The notes under the pieces are model-generated. The model had not been told where the DNA came from. It ran no database searches and worked only from the letters and a program-made list of their open reading frames with translations. Positions 25,646 to 33,679 of a DNA stretch of 64,000 nucleotides are shown in pieces (position 1 is the stretch's first letter; the number at the start of each line of letters is the position of its first letter). Origin of the DNA: Embleya scabrispora DSM 41855 (lineage in GTDB: Bacteria; Actinomycetota; Actinomycetes; Streptomycetales; Streptomycetaceae); NCBI RefSeq assembly GCF_000372745.1, contig NZ_KB889683.1, positions 37,069-101,068 of the forward strand. Direction: 5' to 3'. The position numbers and the translations under genes were made by a program.

Positions 25646-27160
25646 TCAGGCGTCCACGGACTGTCGGGCCGGCGGCACGGAAACGGCCACGGATTCGGCC
25701 CTGGCGGGTACCCGCTTGAGGCCCAGCAACGCCACCCCGACGACCAGAAGCAGCATCACACCGGCGATCACGAAGCTCAGCGTGAACTGGCTCTCGGCGG
25801 GGATCGGCGGGAGGCCGGCGGGCAGGCCCTCGACCGACTTGGAGGCGAGCAGGGAGGTGATCACGGCGCTGGCGATCGAGCTGCCGACGCTGCGCGAGAT
25901 GGAGTTGATGCCGTTCGCGATGCCGGTCTGGTGGTGCGGCACGTTGGCCACGATGAGCGCGGGCATCGCCGCGTACCCGAAGGAGATCGCGATGCCGGTG
26001 AGCATGCCCGCGAGGATCACCGACGCGGACGCGCCGTGGCCGAAGGCGAGCCACGCGAAGCCGGCGATACCCACCACCGAGCCGATCGCCAGGGTCACCC
26101 GGGCGCCGATCCTGCCTACCAGAAGACCGCCCAGCGGGGCCGCGAGCAGCGAGATCAGCGCGCCCGGGAGCAGGTATTCGACCGAGGCCCGCAGCACCGA
26201 CGCGGTGAATCCGTAGCCGGCCGCCCGCTCCGGCATCTGGACCAGGTAGGAGATGCCGATGAACTGGCTGAAGGCGGCGAAGCCGACGAACAGGCCGGCC
26301 AGGTTGGTCAGCAGGACCGGGCGGTGTACGAACATCCGCAGGTCCACCAGCGGGTCGGCGACCCGGCGCTCGACCCGGACCCACACACCCGCCATCAGTA
26401 CGGCGCCGACGAAGGCGCCGATGGTCCGGCCGGACGCCCAGCCCCATTCGTGGCCCTGCGAGATGCCCAGGAGCAGGAGTACCAGGAACACGCCGAGGGT
26501 GGCCGCGCCGAGCAGGTCGATCCGGCCTCCCGCCTTGGCGCGACTGGCCGGCACCCGCAGAATCACCGCGAGCAGGGCGACGGCGGACAGGATCGCGGAG
26601 AACCAGAAGACCAGGTGGTAGTTCGGGTCGTCGCCGCGGGTGAGCAGCCCGGTGGCCACCAGCGAGAGGCCGCTGCCGAACGCGAGCGTGCCGCTGATCA
26701 GCGACATCGCGCCGGGCAGCTTCTCCACCGGCAGTTCCTCGCGAATGATCGACAAGGCGAGCGGGAAGATCGCGGTCGCCGCGCCCTGGAGCACCCGACC
26801 CAGGATCAGCAGCGGCAGCGAGGACGTGACCGCCGCCAGCACGGAGCCGGCGATCATCACGATCAGTACGCCGATCAGCGTCGGCTTCTTGCCGTGCTGG
26901 TCGCCGAAGCGGCCGAGCAGCGGGGTGAACACCGCCGCGGACAGCAGGGTCGCGGTGGTCACCCAGCCGACGCCCGCGGGTGTGGTGCCCAGCTCCTGCT
27001 GGAGCAGCCCGAGGATCGGGATGACCTGGGTCTGCGCCATCGCGACGACCATGGCGGCCAGACCCAGGGCGAGGATCAGCGGGGCACCGGATCGTCGCTT
27101 GTCGGCGGTGGCGGAAACGGTGCCGGTGCCGGTGCCCTTGCCGGGCGGGGTGGGGCTCAC
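25646..27160 (-). CDS. MFS drug:H+ antiporter (14-TM DHA2-like)
   Basis: I place the start at GTG 27160 (MSPTPPGKG), with GGAAGAG upstream, giving 504 residues; a longer frame to 27328 would run through the operator. About 14 hydrophobic helices are visible. Motif A is GRFGDQHGKKPTL between helices 2 and 3, and the antiporter-type motif is GGSLAxG-like in ISGTLAFGSGLS. It should export a toxic small molecule using the proton gradient. It is divergent from a MarR regulator over a control region holding two copies of one operator, and is followed by the MDR oxidoreductase, suggesting a joint resistance or detoxification unit. Confidence 0.9.
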   Translation of the reverse strand: MSPTPPGKGTGTGTVSATADKRRSGAPLILALGLAAMVVAMAQTQVIPILGLLQQELGTTPAGVGWVTTATLLSAAVFTPLLGRFGDQHGKKPTLIGVLIVMIAGSVLAAVTSSLPLLILGRVLQGAATAIFPLALSIIREELPVEKLPGAMSLISGTLAFGSGLSLVATGLLTRGDDPNYHLVFWFSAILSAVALLAVILRVPASRAKAGGRIDLLGAATLGVFLVLLLLGISQGHEWGWASGRTIGAFVGAVLMAGVWVRVERRVADPLVDLRMFVHRPVLLTNLAGLFVGFAAFSQFIGISYLVQMPERAAGYGFTASVLRASVEYLLPGALISLLAAPLGGLLVGRIGARVTLAIGSVVGIAGFAWLAFGHGASASVILAGMLTGIAISFGYAAMPALIVANVPHHQTGIANGINSISRSVGSSIASAVITSLLASKSVEGLPAGLPPIPAESQFTLSFVIAGVMLLLVVGVALLGLKRVPARAESVAVSVPPARQSVDA

Positions 27161-27244
27161 GGGGTGCTCTTCCTTGGAGGGGACTTCGAAAGGGACTTCG
27201 GTGGGGGACTTCGGGAGACCGAGGCAAAGCTTGGCAGCCTCGAT

Positions 27245-27333
27245 GGTTGAAGTCTTCAAGCAATACGTCGGATCCGACCGTAGACACTCGGAAATTGCTA
27301 CGTCAAGTTCAAAGGTTGAAGTCCTCAACCTTT
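27245..27333. promoter_or_regulatory. Duplicated MarR operator in the divergent MFS/MarR region
   Basis: Two copies of GGTTGAAGTCYTCAA lie at 27245-27259 and 27314-27328, differing at one base. The second is the heart of a longer inverted repeat, AAAGGTTGA (27311-27319), 5 nt, TCAACCTTT (27325-27333). The downstream copy overlaps the presumed -35 (TTGAAG, 27316) of the MarR gene, whose -10 is TAACTT at 27340-27345. This predicts autoregulation plus repression of the MFS/oxidoreductase operon. Confidence 0.7.
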
Positions 27334-27351
27334 TTGCGTTAACTTGGATCC

Positions 27352-27810
27352 ATGAGCAGCGCCGCGGGCACCGACGTCGACCCCACCAACCCGAGCACGG
27401 CCGAGATCATGGACGCCATGGCCGCCGTGGGCACGGCGTACTTCCACGATTTCGCCGCCGTGGTCAGCCGGCACGGCCTCACCTCGGTGCAGGCCAAGAC
27501 GCTCTCGCTGCTCCGCCGCCCGTTGCCGATGCGCGGGCTCGCCGACCGTCTGGTGTGCGACGCCTCGAACGTCACCGGCATCGTGGACCGGCTCGAATCG
27601 CGTGGCCTGGTCCGCCGCGAGCCCAACCCCAACGACCGCCGGGTCAAGAACGTGGTGGCCACCGAAGAGGGCCACGCCACGATCCGGCGCATCCGCAGCG
27701 AGATGAAGACCACGCGCGCCGCGCTCGACGCGCTCACCACCGACGAACGCCTCGCGCTGTTCGGCCTGCTGGCGCGGCTGCGCCCGGCCATGGAGGCCCC
27801 GCACGCCTGA
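27352..27810 (+). CDS. MarR-family transcriptional regulator
   Basis: The product has 152 residues from ATG 27352. The winged-helix core is LSLLRRPLPMRGLADRL, then CDASNVTGIVDRLESRGLV (recognition helix) and the wing REPNPNDRRVKNVVAT. It has the dimerisation helices at both ends expected of MarR proteins. No ribosome-binding site precedes the start, and TAACTT lies 6 nt upstream, so the mRNA is probably leaderless. It is divergent from the MFS transporter gene, which it most likely represses until a ligand binds. Confidence 0.92.
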   Translation: MSSAAGTDVDPTNPSTAEIMDAMAAVGTAYFHDFAAVVSRHGLTSVQAKTLSLLRRPLPMRGLADRLVCDASNVTGIVDRLESRGLVRREPNPNDRRVKNVVATEEGHATIRRIRSEMKTTRAALDALTTDERLALFGLLARLRPAMEAPHA

Positions 27811-27859
27811 CGACCTGTACGCCGGCGAGCGTTGAGGCGGCGGCGCGGCGGCGGTCGGG

Positions 27860-28630
27860 TCACGGTTGGCGGATGTCGGCCAGTCCGCGGATGAAGATGT
27901 CCAGGCCGAATTCGACCCGTGCCATCCGGCCGCCGCTGGTCATGTGCGGCTTCAGTGCGATCAGGGTCGGGAATCGCTCCTGCGGCAGCGCCTCGATGAC
28001 CTCGCCGAGATATGCCTGGGCCATCGCCATCGGGTCCTCACCGTGCTCGGACCGGGACAGGTGCAGCGCGGCCTCGTAGACGTCGGCCGAGATGTAGAGC
28101 TGAAGCACGTCGAGGACCCAGGCGCTGGCCTGCTCGGGGACACCGCCGCCGCGCATGACGGCCAGCAACCCCTCACTGATCCGTAGCGCGTTGGGCCCGG
28201 AGGGGATCGCCGCCAGCACCGCCCGGCCCAGGTCGTTGTGCGCGGCCAGCACCGCCCGGAAGCCCAGCACCACCTCCTTGAGCTGGGCCTGCCAGCGCTC
28301 GGGGTCCGGCGCCGGGATCACCACGTCGCCGAGCACGTGGTCCAGCACGAGTTCGAGCAGTTCCTCCTTGCTCGACACGTGGACGTACAACGACGCCGGT
28401 CCGGTGTGCAGCTCGTCGGCGACCCGGCGCATGCTCACCGCTTCGAGCCCGCCCTCGTCCAGTACGGCCAGCGCCGCCCGCACGATCGACGCCCGACTCA
28501 GCGGTGGGCGCACCGGCTTCGCCCGGCCGCGGCGCCACGGCGGCGTGGGCAGGTCCGGGACGTCGGCGCCCGCGTCCGCGGCCGGTTGGCCGGGGGTTGC
28601 TCGAGGCCCGGTCCGCGACGTTCTCGCCAT
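27860..28630 (-). CDS. TetR-family regulator (TetR_C_1-type)
   Basis: I start at ATG 28630 (MARTSRTGPRATPG), behind GGACGG, giving 256 residues; the ORF can be read further up but loses sense. After a ~45-residue Pro/Ala-rich leader comes the HTH: LSRASIVRAALAVLDEGGLEAVSMRRVADELHTGPASLYVHVSSKEEL. The rest is the helical ligand and dimer domain. It is divergent from an MFS exporter over three inverted repeats, so it most likely represses that exporter and itself. Confidence 0.9.
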   Translation of the reverse strand: MARTSRTGPRATPGQPAADAGADVPDLPTPPWRRGRAKPVRPPLSRASIVRAALAVLDEGGLEAVSMRRVADELHTGPASLYVHVSSKEELLELVLDHVLGDVVIPAPDPERWQAQLKEVVLGFRAVLAAHNDLGRAVLAAIPSGPNALRISEGLLAVMRGGGVPEQASAWVLDVLQLYISADVYEAALHLSRSEHGEDPMAMAQAYLGEVIEALPQERFPTLIALKPHMTSGGRMARVEFGLDIFIRGLADIRQP

Positions 28631-28695
28631 CTGTTGCCGTCCTGTTTCGATCGAGGGTTGCGAACAGCGTAGTTGACCCGAACACTGACTCCTGG

Positions 28696-28749
28696 AACGA
28701 ACAGCGATCGTTACACCGAACATGATTCGGTAGTACGAACATCATTCGT
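28696..28749. promoter_or_regulatory. Three operator-like inverted repeats in the TetR/MFS region
   Basis: ACCGAA-N5-TTCGGT (28715-28731) and ACGAA-N5-TTCGT (28735-28749) have centres 19 bp apart, about two helical turns. A third, AACGA-N7-TCGTT, lies at 28696-28712. All share the half-site CGAA. They sit just upstream of the MFS gene, and the last one ends 11 bp before its ATG at the ribosome-binding site AAGGAGAG. Confidence 0.65.
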
Positions 28750-28760
28750 CAAGGAGAGAC

Positions 28761-30350
28761 ATGAACGCCAACACACCCCCGCCGGTGGCACCGCCGGCCC
28801 CGGACCGGCCCTCGTCCCCGGCAGCCGCCCATCCCCGGCGGTGGGCGGCGCTCGCCGTGGTTCTGCTGGCCGAGACGATGGACCTGCTCGACTCGACCGT
28901 GGTCGGCGTGGCCGCTCCCTCGGTGCGAGCGGATCTGGGCGGCGGTTCGACCGGCCTGCAGTGGATCGCCGCCGCGTACACGCTGAGCTTCGCCGTGGGC
29001 CTGATCACCGGCGGTCGGCTCGGCGACATCGTCGGCCGCCGTCGAATGTTCTTGATCGGACTCGGCGGCTTCACCGCGACCTCCGCGTTGTGCGCGGGCG
29101 CGCCGTCGATCGGACTGCTGATCGCCGCGCGCGCGGTGCAGGGCCTGTTCGCCGCGCTGACCATCCCGCAGACGTACTCCGTGGTGGTGTCGGTCTTCGC
29201 GCCGGCCGAACGCGGCAAGGCTTTCGGCCTGTTCGGCCCGGTGATGGCGCTGGCCTCGGTGGGCGGCCCGATCGTGGCCGGCGCGCTGATCGAGGCGGAC
29301 CCCGCGGGCACCGGGTGGCGGGCGATCTTCCTGATCAACGTGCCTCTGGGCGTCCTGGCCATCCTCGGCGCGCTGCGCTACGTGCCCGAATCGCGGGCGG
29401 AGCGGCGCCCCGGGCTGGACCCGATCGGCATGGTGCTGGTCTCGGCCGCCGTGCTGCTGCTGGTGTATCCGCTGGTCCAAGGGCGCGAATCGGGCTGGCC
29501 CGCTTGGACGTTCGCCTCGATGGCGGGCGCCCTGCCGGTCCTGGCGGCCTTCGCGTGGTGGCAGCGGCGGATCGCCCGGGCGGGCGGATCACCGCTGGTG
29601 GTACCGAGCCTGCTCGCCAAGCGCGCGTTCACCGGCAGCCTGCTGGTCGGCCTGGTGTTCTTCGCCGCGATGAACGGACTGATCCTGGTGTTCGGCCTGT
29701 TCCTCCAGATCGGCCTGGGTTGGTCGGCCATCCACGCCGGCCTGGCGAGCGCCCCGATCGCGCTGGGCGTGGTGTTCGGCGCGGTGGCCGCAGGTGCGGT
29801 GCTGGTGCCCCGGTTCGGCCGCGCCGTGCTGCACGCGGGCGCCGTGGTGATGGCCGCGGGCGTGGCCGGCCTGTCCTTGACGCTGCATCAGGTGGGCGCC
29901 GACGCCGACGCCGGGCAACTCGCGCCGGCCCTGCTGGTCGCGGGGATTGGCATGGGCCTGGTGCTCGCCCCGTTCTTCGACATCGCGCTGGCGAGCGTCG
30001 ACGAGCACGAGACCGGCTCCGCGTCCGGCGTACTGAACGCCAACCAGCAACTCGGCGCCACGCTGGGCGTCGCGGTCCTGGGCACCCTGTTCTTCGACGC
30101 CGCCGCCGGATCGCACGGCCCGCGGCGGGCCGGCGCCTACACCCACGCGCTGGAACAGACCCTGTGGGTGGTCGTGGCCGCGCTCGCACTCGTCCTGCTC
30201 ACCGCGTTCCTGCTGCCGCGCCGGCCACGCGAAGAGGAGCACGGCGTATCGGCCGAGACCCCGCCGCCCGGGCGGCCCGCGATCGACCCGACGAGCCCTC
30301 CGCCTGCGGCCGCCGCAGCGGCAGCCGACCCGTCCGGAGCACATCGATGA
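28761..30350 (+). CDS. MFS transporter, EmrB/QacA (DHA2) family
   Basis: The product has 529 residues from ATG 28761, preceded by AAGGAGAG. There are about 14 membrane helices. Motif D1-like LLAETMDLLDSTVVGVAAPSV stands in helix 1, motif A is GRLGDIVGRRRM, and the antiporter motif C region is PVMALASVGGPIVAGALIE. The C-terminal tail after the last helix is Pro/Ala-rich. It should pump a drug or metabolite out by proton exchange. It is regulated by the divergent TetR and overlaps the next gene by ATGA. Confidence 0.92.
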   Translation: MNANTPPPVAPPAPDRPSSPAAAHPRRWAALAVVLLAETMDLLDSTVVGVAAPSVRADLGGGSTGLQWIAAAYTLSFAVGLITGGRLGDIVGRRRMFLIGLGGFTATSALCAGAPSIGLLIAARAVQGLFAALTIPQTYSVVVSVFAPAERGKAFGLFGPVMALASVGGPIVAGALIEADPAGTGWRAIFLINVPLGVLAILGALRYVPESRAERRPGLDPIGMVLVSAAVLLLVYPLVQGRESGWPAWTFASMAGALPVLAAFAWWQRRIARAGGSPLVVPSLLAKRAFTGSLLVGLVFFAAMNGLILVFGLFLQIGLGWSAIHAGLASAPIALGVVFGAVAAGAVLVPRFGRAVLHAGAVVMAAGVAGLSLTLHQVGADADAGQLAPALLVAGIGMGLVLAPFFDIALASVDEHETGSASGVLNANQQLGATLGVAVLGTLFFDAAAGSHGPRRAGAYTHALEQTLWVVVAALALVLLTAFLLPRRPREEEHGVSAETPPPGRPAIDPTSPPPAAAAAAADPSGAHR

Positions 30351-30922
30351 CCGGGGCCGCGCAGCCCGCGATGGGGCCGCTCGGGTCCCTTTCCCCGGAA
30401 CCGGTGCGCGAGGTCGAGCGGGACGCGGCGGCGGCACTGCTCGCCGAGCACTACGCGGTGGGCACGCTGGAGATCGAGGACCTGGATCGCCGGTTGTCGG
30501 CCGTATTCACCGCCGACTCGGCGGCGGCGCTGGATCGCGCGACGGCGGGACTGGCGGTACCGGCAACGGCCGACGGGGTCGACGCTCGACCGGGCGAACG
30601 CACGTGGTCGAAGCGGCACGAACGGCACCGGTGGCATGGCCGGCCGGCGGAACACCGGCGGGCCGGCCGGCGCGAAGCGGGTCCGCGAGGCGGCCGCCAC
30701 GAGAACGACGGACACGGTGAGCGCGCCTTCCCTCGGCTGCGGTCCGGTGGCTGCCGGCTCGGCCGCCGGCCCGTGCTGCTCGCGATCGCGGCGGTGCTCC
30801 TCGGCTGGGCGCTGCATCTCGACCGTTGGGCCTGGGTCCTACTCGCGGTGGCGATCCCGGTGGCGATCCTGCTCGCCGGTCGTTCCCGCCGGCATCGGCA
30901 CCGCGTGCGCCGACGCGGCTGA
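30347..30922 (+). CDS. DUF1707 (SHOCT-like) membrane protein
   Basis: The product has 191 residues; ATG 30347 overlaps the MFS stop by 4 bp (ATGA), so translation is coupled. The N-terminal ~55 residues are the DUF1707 signature: VREVERDAAAALLAEHYAVG then LEIEDLDRRLSAVFTADS. A long basic His/Arg linker follows. Two C-terminal hydrophobic segments (VLLAIAAVLLGWAL and WAWVLLAVAIPVAILLA) form a hairpin with a basic tail. DUF1707 proteins are common membrane-associated actinobacterial proteins of unknown function. Confidence 0.85.
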   Translation: MTGAAQPAMGPLGSLSPEPVREVERDAAAALLAEHYAVGTLEIEDLDRRLSAVFTADSAAALDRATAGLAVPATADGVDARPGERTWSKRHERHRWHGRPAEHRRAGRREAGPRGGRHENDGHGERAFPRLRSGGCRLGRRPVLLAIAAVLLGWALHLDRWAWVLLAVAIPVAILLAGRSRRHRHRVRRRG

Positions 30923-30939
30923 AGGCGGCCGGATACGGG

Positions 30940-31581
30940 TCACCTCGGATCCGCCGTCGGTCCCGGAGTGGGGGCCGGCGGCGGTGTCCCGGGCGGGATC
31001 GTGCCGCCGAGGGCGCGCCAGATCAGCGACGCGGTGCGGTACGGCCAGTTCACCGGGATCGGGGCGCCCGCGAGTTCGCGGCCGTACCAGGCGCCGGTGC
31101 ACATCGTCAGGGCGATCTCCAGGTCGGCGTCGGGGGCGAGGAGGCCCTGGCTGCGGGCCGCCTCCAGCGCGGCCAGCAGGCGGGCCCGGCGCGGGGCGAT
31201 CACCCGCGACCGGTAGCGGGCGCGCAGGTCCGGGTCGGTGGTGTCCTGGAGCATCGTGCCGACGAGCGAGAGTCGGCCGGGCTTGGAAACGCCGCGCTGG
31301 AAGTCGGTCAGTTCGGCCACCAGCGTGGTGAACGGATTGTCCGCGGCCAGGTCGCCGGGCTCCTCCTCGTCCAGCGCGGCGACCACCGCCGCGGCGAGTT
31401 CGGCCTTGCCGGGCCAGCGGCGGTACAGCGCCTGTCGGGTGGTGCCCGCCTCCTGCGCGACCGCCGCCAGCGACATCGCGGCGTACCCGTCCCGGGCCAG
31501 ATGGCGCCCCGCCACGGCCAGGATCCGGGCGTCGATCGCACTGTCCCGGGCGCGACCGGAACCGCGACTGCCACTTTCCAT
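30940..31581 (-). CDS. TetR-family transcriptional regulator
   Basis: The product has 213 residues from ATG 31581. The HTH is at 15-62: IDARILAVAGRHLARDGYAA, MSLAAVAQEAGTTRQALYRRWPGKAEL. The C-terminal domain is helical with a Pro-rich tail. A palindromic operator overlaps its ribosome-binding site (AGGAG). It is divergent from the CDGSH/ferredoxin/globin protein gene, its probable target. Confidence 0.92.
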   Translation of the reverse strand: MESGSRGSGRARDSAIDARILAVAGRHLARDGYAAMSLAAVAQEAGTTRQALYRRWPGKAELAAAVVAALDEEEPGDLAADNPFTTLVAELTDFQRGVSKPGRLSLVGTMLQDTTDPDLRARYRSRVIAPRRARLLAALEAARSQGLLAPDADLEIALTMCTGAWYGRELAGAPIPVNWPYRTASLIWRALGGTIPPGTPPPAPTPGPTADPR

Positions 31582-31608
31582 TTCAATACACTCCTGTATT
31601 GTATTGAA
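31582..31608. promoter_or_regulatory. TetR operator between the TetR gene and the CDGSH-globin gene
   Basis: TTCAATAC (31582-31589) and GTATTGAA (31601-31608) form an 8-bp inverted repeat with an 11-nt spacer. A nested CAATACA-CTCC-TGTATTG (31584-31601) is present too. It covers the TetR ribosome-binding site and is the only strong palindrome in the 60-bp gap. Confidence 0.65.
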
Positions 31609-31639
31609 TCAGCACCGCACCGAGACAGGGGTAGCGAGC

Positions 31640-31702
31640 GTGACCATCGTGTTCAACCGTCCCATCATCGCGTCGAGCCGACCCACCGGTTGCACGTCAT
31701 GA
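31640..31702 (+). CDS. Possible 20-aa upstream ORF coupled to the CDGSH-globin gene
   Basis: GTG 31640 is preceded at 6-9 nt by CAGGGG and opens a 20-residue frame (MTIVFNRPIIASSRPTGCTS). Its stop TGA overlaps the ATG of the next gene as ATGA. The large gene itself has no convincing ribosome-binding site, so coupling through this short frame would explain its translation. It is too short to judge by composition. Confidence 0.4.
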   Translation: MTIVFNRPIIASSRPTGCTS

Positions 31703-33477
31703 CCGGCGCGCCGATCGAGGTCCGCCTGCGGACGCTGCTGACCCGGGCCCGCGTTCTCGACCACGAACTGACCGGCCGGATGACCGACGCGGACGCGGCC
31801 GAGCCGCTGCGCGACACGGTGATCCGACCGTTGACCGAGGCGCTGGTCGCGCTCGGCGGCGACCCCGAGGGCCCGGAGCCGGCCGACTCCACCGGTGCCG
31901 ATCGGGATCCGGCGACCACAGTCCGTGAACTCGCCGCGGACCTCACCCGGTTGCGCACCGAGGTCGCCGGCGAACCGCCGCCGACCCTGCCCGAGGCCGC
32001 GGCGGCCCTGCAACACCTGGCCTGGCTGTTCGCCGAGGACGACCCGAGCCGGGCCGCGCTGGTCGCCGAATTCGCGGCGATCCAGGCCGAGTTGCCCACC
32101 CGCATCCAGGTCGCTCCCAACGGCCCGTACCTGGTCACCAACGCGACCCACGTCACCGATCGGCTCGGCGAGCCGATCCCGGTGTTGCCGCAGACCGCGC
32201 TGTGCCGGTGCGGCGAGTCCGCCACCAAGCCGCTGTGCGACGGCAGCCACGCCCGGATCGGCTTCAGCGGCGCCAAGGATCCCGCCCGGGTGCCGGACGA
32301 ACGGCACAGCCATCCCGGCGACCCGGTCGTGGTGACCGACAACCGCGGCCTGTGCGCACACTCGGGCCTGTGCACCGACCGGCTGTCCGCGGTCTTCCGG
32401 CAGAAGGAAGAGCCGTTCGTGGCGCCGTCCGGCGGCCGGATGGACGAGATCGTCCGGACCGTGCGTGCCTGTCCGTCCGGAGCCCTGGACTATCTGCTCG
32501 ACGGACGGCAACCACCGCCGCAGCAGCGCGAACCGGCGATCGAGGTGTCGCTGGACGGCCCCTACCGGGTGACCGGCGGGATCCCGCTGGTGGGCGCCGA
32601 CGGCGAGCCGGAGCCGCGCGGTCCGGGCGCGCCGACCGAGCACTACAGCCTGTGCCGGTGCGGCCATTCGCGGAACAAGCCGTTCTGTAGCGGCATGCAC
32701 TGGTACGTCACCTTCGCCGATCCGCCGCTCTCCGCCGAGCCCACGCTCTACGAATGGGCCGGCGGACTGCCCGCGCTGACCCGGATGACGCACATCTTCT
32801 ACGACAAGTACGTCCCGCAAGACCCGCTGTTGGCACCGCTGTTCGCCCGGATGGCACCCGATCACCCGGAGCGGGTGGCGGCCTGGCTGGTCGAGACGTT
32901 CGGCGGACCCAAGCTGTACTCCGAGCGCTACGGCGGCTACGACCACATGGTCGGCGAGCACGCCGGCAAGGCGCTCAAGGAGGAATGGCGGGCCCGCTGG
33001 GCCCAGTTGATCAGCCTCGCCGCCGACGACGCGGGCCTGCCCACCGACGCCGAGTTCCGTGCCGCGTTCGCCGGCTACGTCGAGTGGGGCTCGCGGATCG
33101 CGGTGGAGAACTCGCAGCCCGGCGCCCGGCCGCCGGCCCACATGCCGGTACCCCGCTGGTGGTGGGTCTGCGGCGCCACCCCCGGCGCCCGGGTGTCCGC
33201 CCTTGCCCCGCCACCGGACGAGGAAACGACGGACATGCCGTTGCCGGTCGCGGACGAGGCGATCGGTTTCGCCGAGCACATCAAGCCGCTGTTCCGGGAG
33301 ATGGACCGCAAGTCGATGAGTTTCATGTTCGACCTGTGGTCGCACGCCGACGTCAGCGCGCATGCCGAGGCGATCCTGGCCCGCCTGCGCCAGGGCAGCA
33401 TGCCATGTGACGGCGCCTGGCCGGCCGACCGGGTGGACGCGTTCGCCCGCTGGGTCGACGAAGGCGCGCCCGAGTAG
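31699..33477 (+). CDS. CDGSH - ferredoxin-like - CDGSH - truncated haemoglobin multidomain protein
   Basis: The product has 592 residues from ATG 31699. An N-terminal helical region (1-135) resembles a ferritin-like bundle. A CDGSH iron-sulphur site follows, with C169, C171, C180 and H184 (LCRCGESATKPLCDGSH). Next is a Fer4_19-like segment with C219, C225 and C258. A second CDGSH-like site has C319, C321, C330 and H334 (LCRCGHSRNKPFCSGMH), in which the Asp of CDGSH is Ser. A group II truncated haemoglobin occupies about 353-475 (LTRMTHIFYDKYV, LFARMAPDHPERVAAWLVETF), with H421 the likely haem ligand. The C-terminal 80 residues recall a cytochrome-like MPCDGAWP motif. It suggests electron transfer from Fe-S sites to a haem that binds O2 or NO. 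Regulation is by the divergent TetR. Confidence 0.85.
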   Translation: MTGAPIEVRLRTLLTRARVLDHELTGRMTDADAAEPLRDTVIRPLTEALVALGGDPEGPEPADSTGADRDPATTVRELAADLTRLRTEVAGEPPPTLPEAAAALQHLAWLFAEDDPSRAALVAEFAAIQAELPTRIQVAPNGPYLVTNATHVTDRLGEPIPVLPQTALCRCGESATKPLCDGSHARIGFSGAKDPARVPDERHSHPGDPVVVTDNRGLCAHSGLCTDRLSAVFRQKEEPFVAPSGGRMDEIVRTVRACPSGALDYLLDGRQPPPQQREPAIEVSLDGPYRVTGGIPLVGADGEPEPRGPGAPTEHYSLCRCGHSRNKPFCSGMHWYVTFADPPLSAEPTLYEWAGGLPALTRMTHIFYDKYVPQDPLLAPLFARMAPDHPERVAAWLVETFGGPKLYSERYGGYDHMVGEHAGKALKEEWRARWAQLISLAADDAGLPTDAEFRAAFAGYVEWGSRIAVENSQPGARPPAHMPVPRWWWVCGATPGARVSALAPPPDEETTDMPLPVADEAIGFAEHIKPLFREMDRKSMSFMFDLWSHADVSAHAEAILARLRQGSMPCDGAWPADRVDAFARWVDEGAPE

Positions 33478-33491
33478 TTCCTCGGGCACTC

Positions 33492-33526
33492 GCCGGCGGT
33501 CCGCGCCACGGGGGCCGACCGCCGGC
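33492..33526 (+). terminator. Hairpin terminator
   Basis: A 10-bp stem (GCCGGCGGTC at 33492-33501, complement 33517-33526) lies 14 bp after the stop of the globin fusion gene. Confidence 0.6.
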
Positions 33527-33679
33527 ACCGACCCACCCACCGGCGCGATCCGGTTGGTTGCCCGGCGACTTCGGGTGTGTACCGATTCCTCGACAGCCCC
33601 CTCGGCGCGAACTCAAACCGCGAATGCCCGCAGTACGCTCGGCGAACGTAGGGAATCGGTTGTGCGGAGGCTTGCGAAC

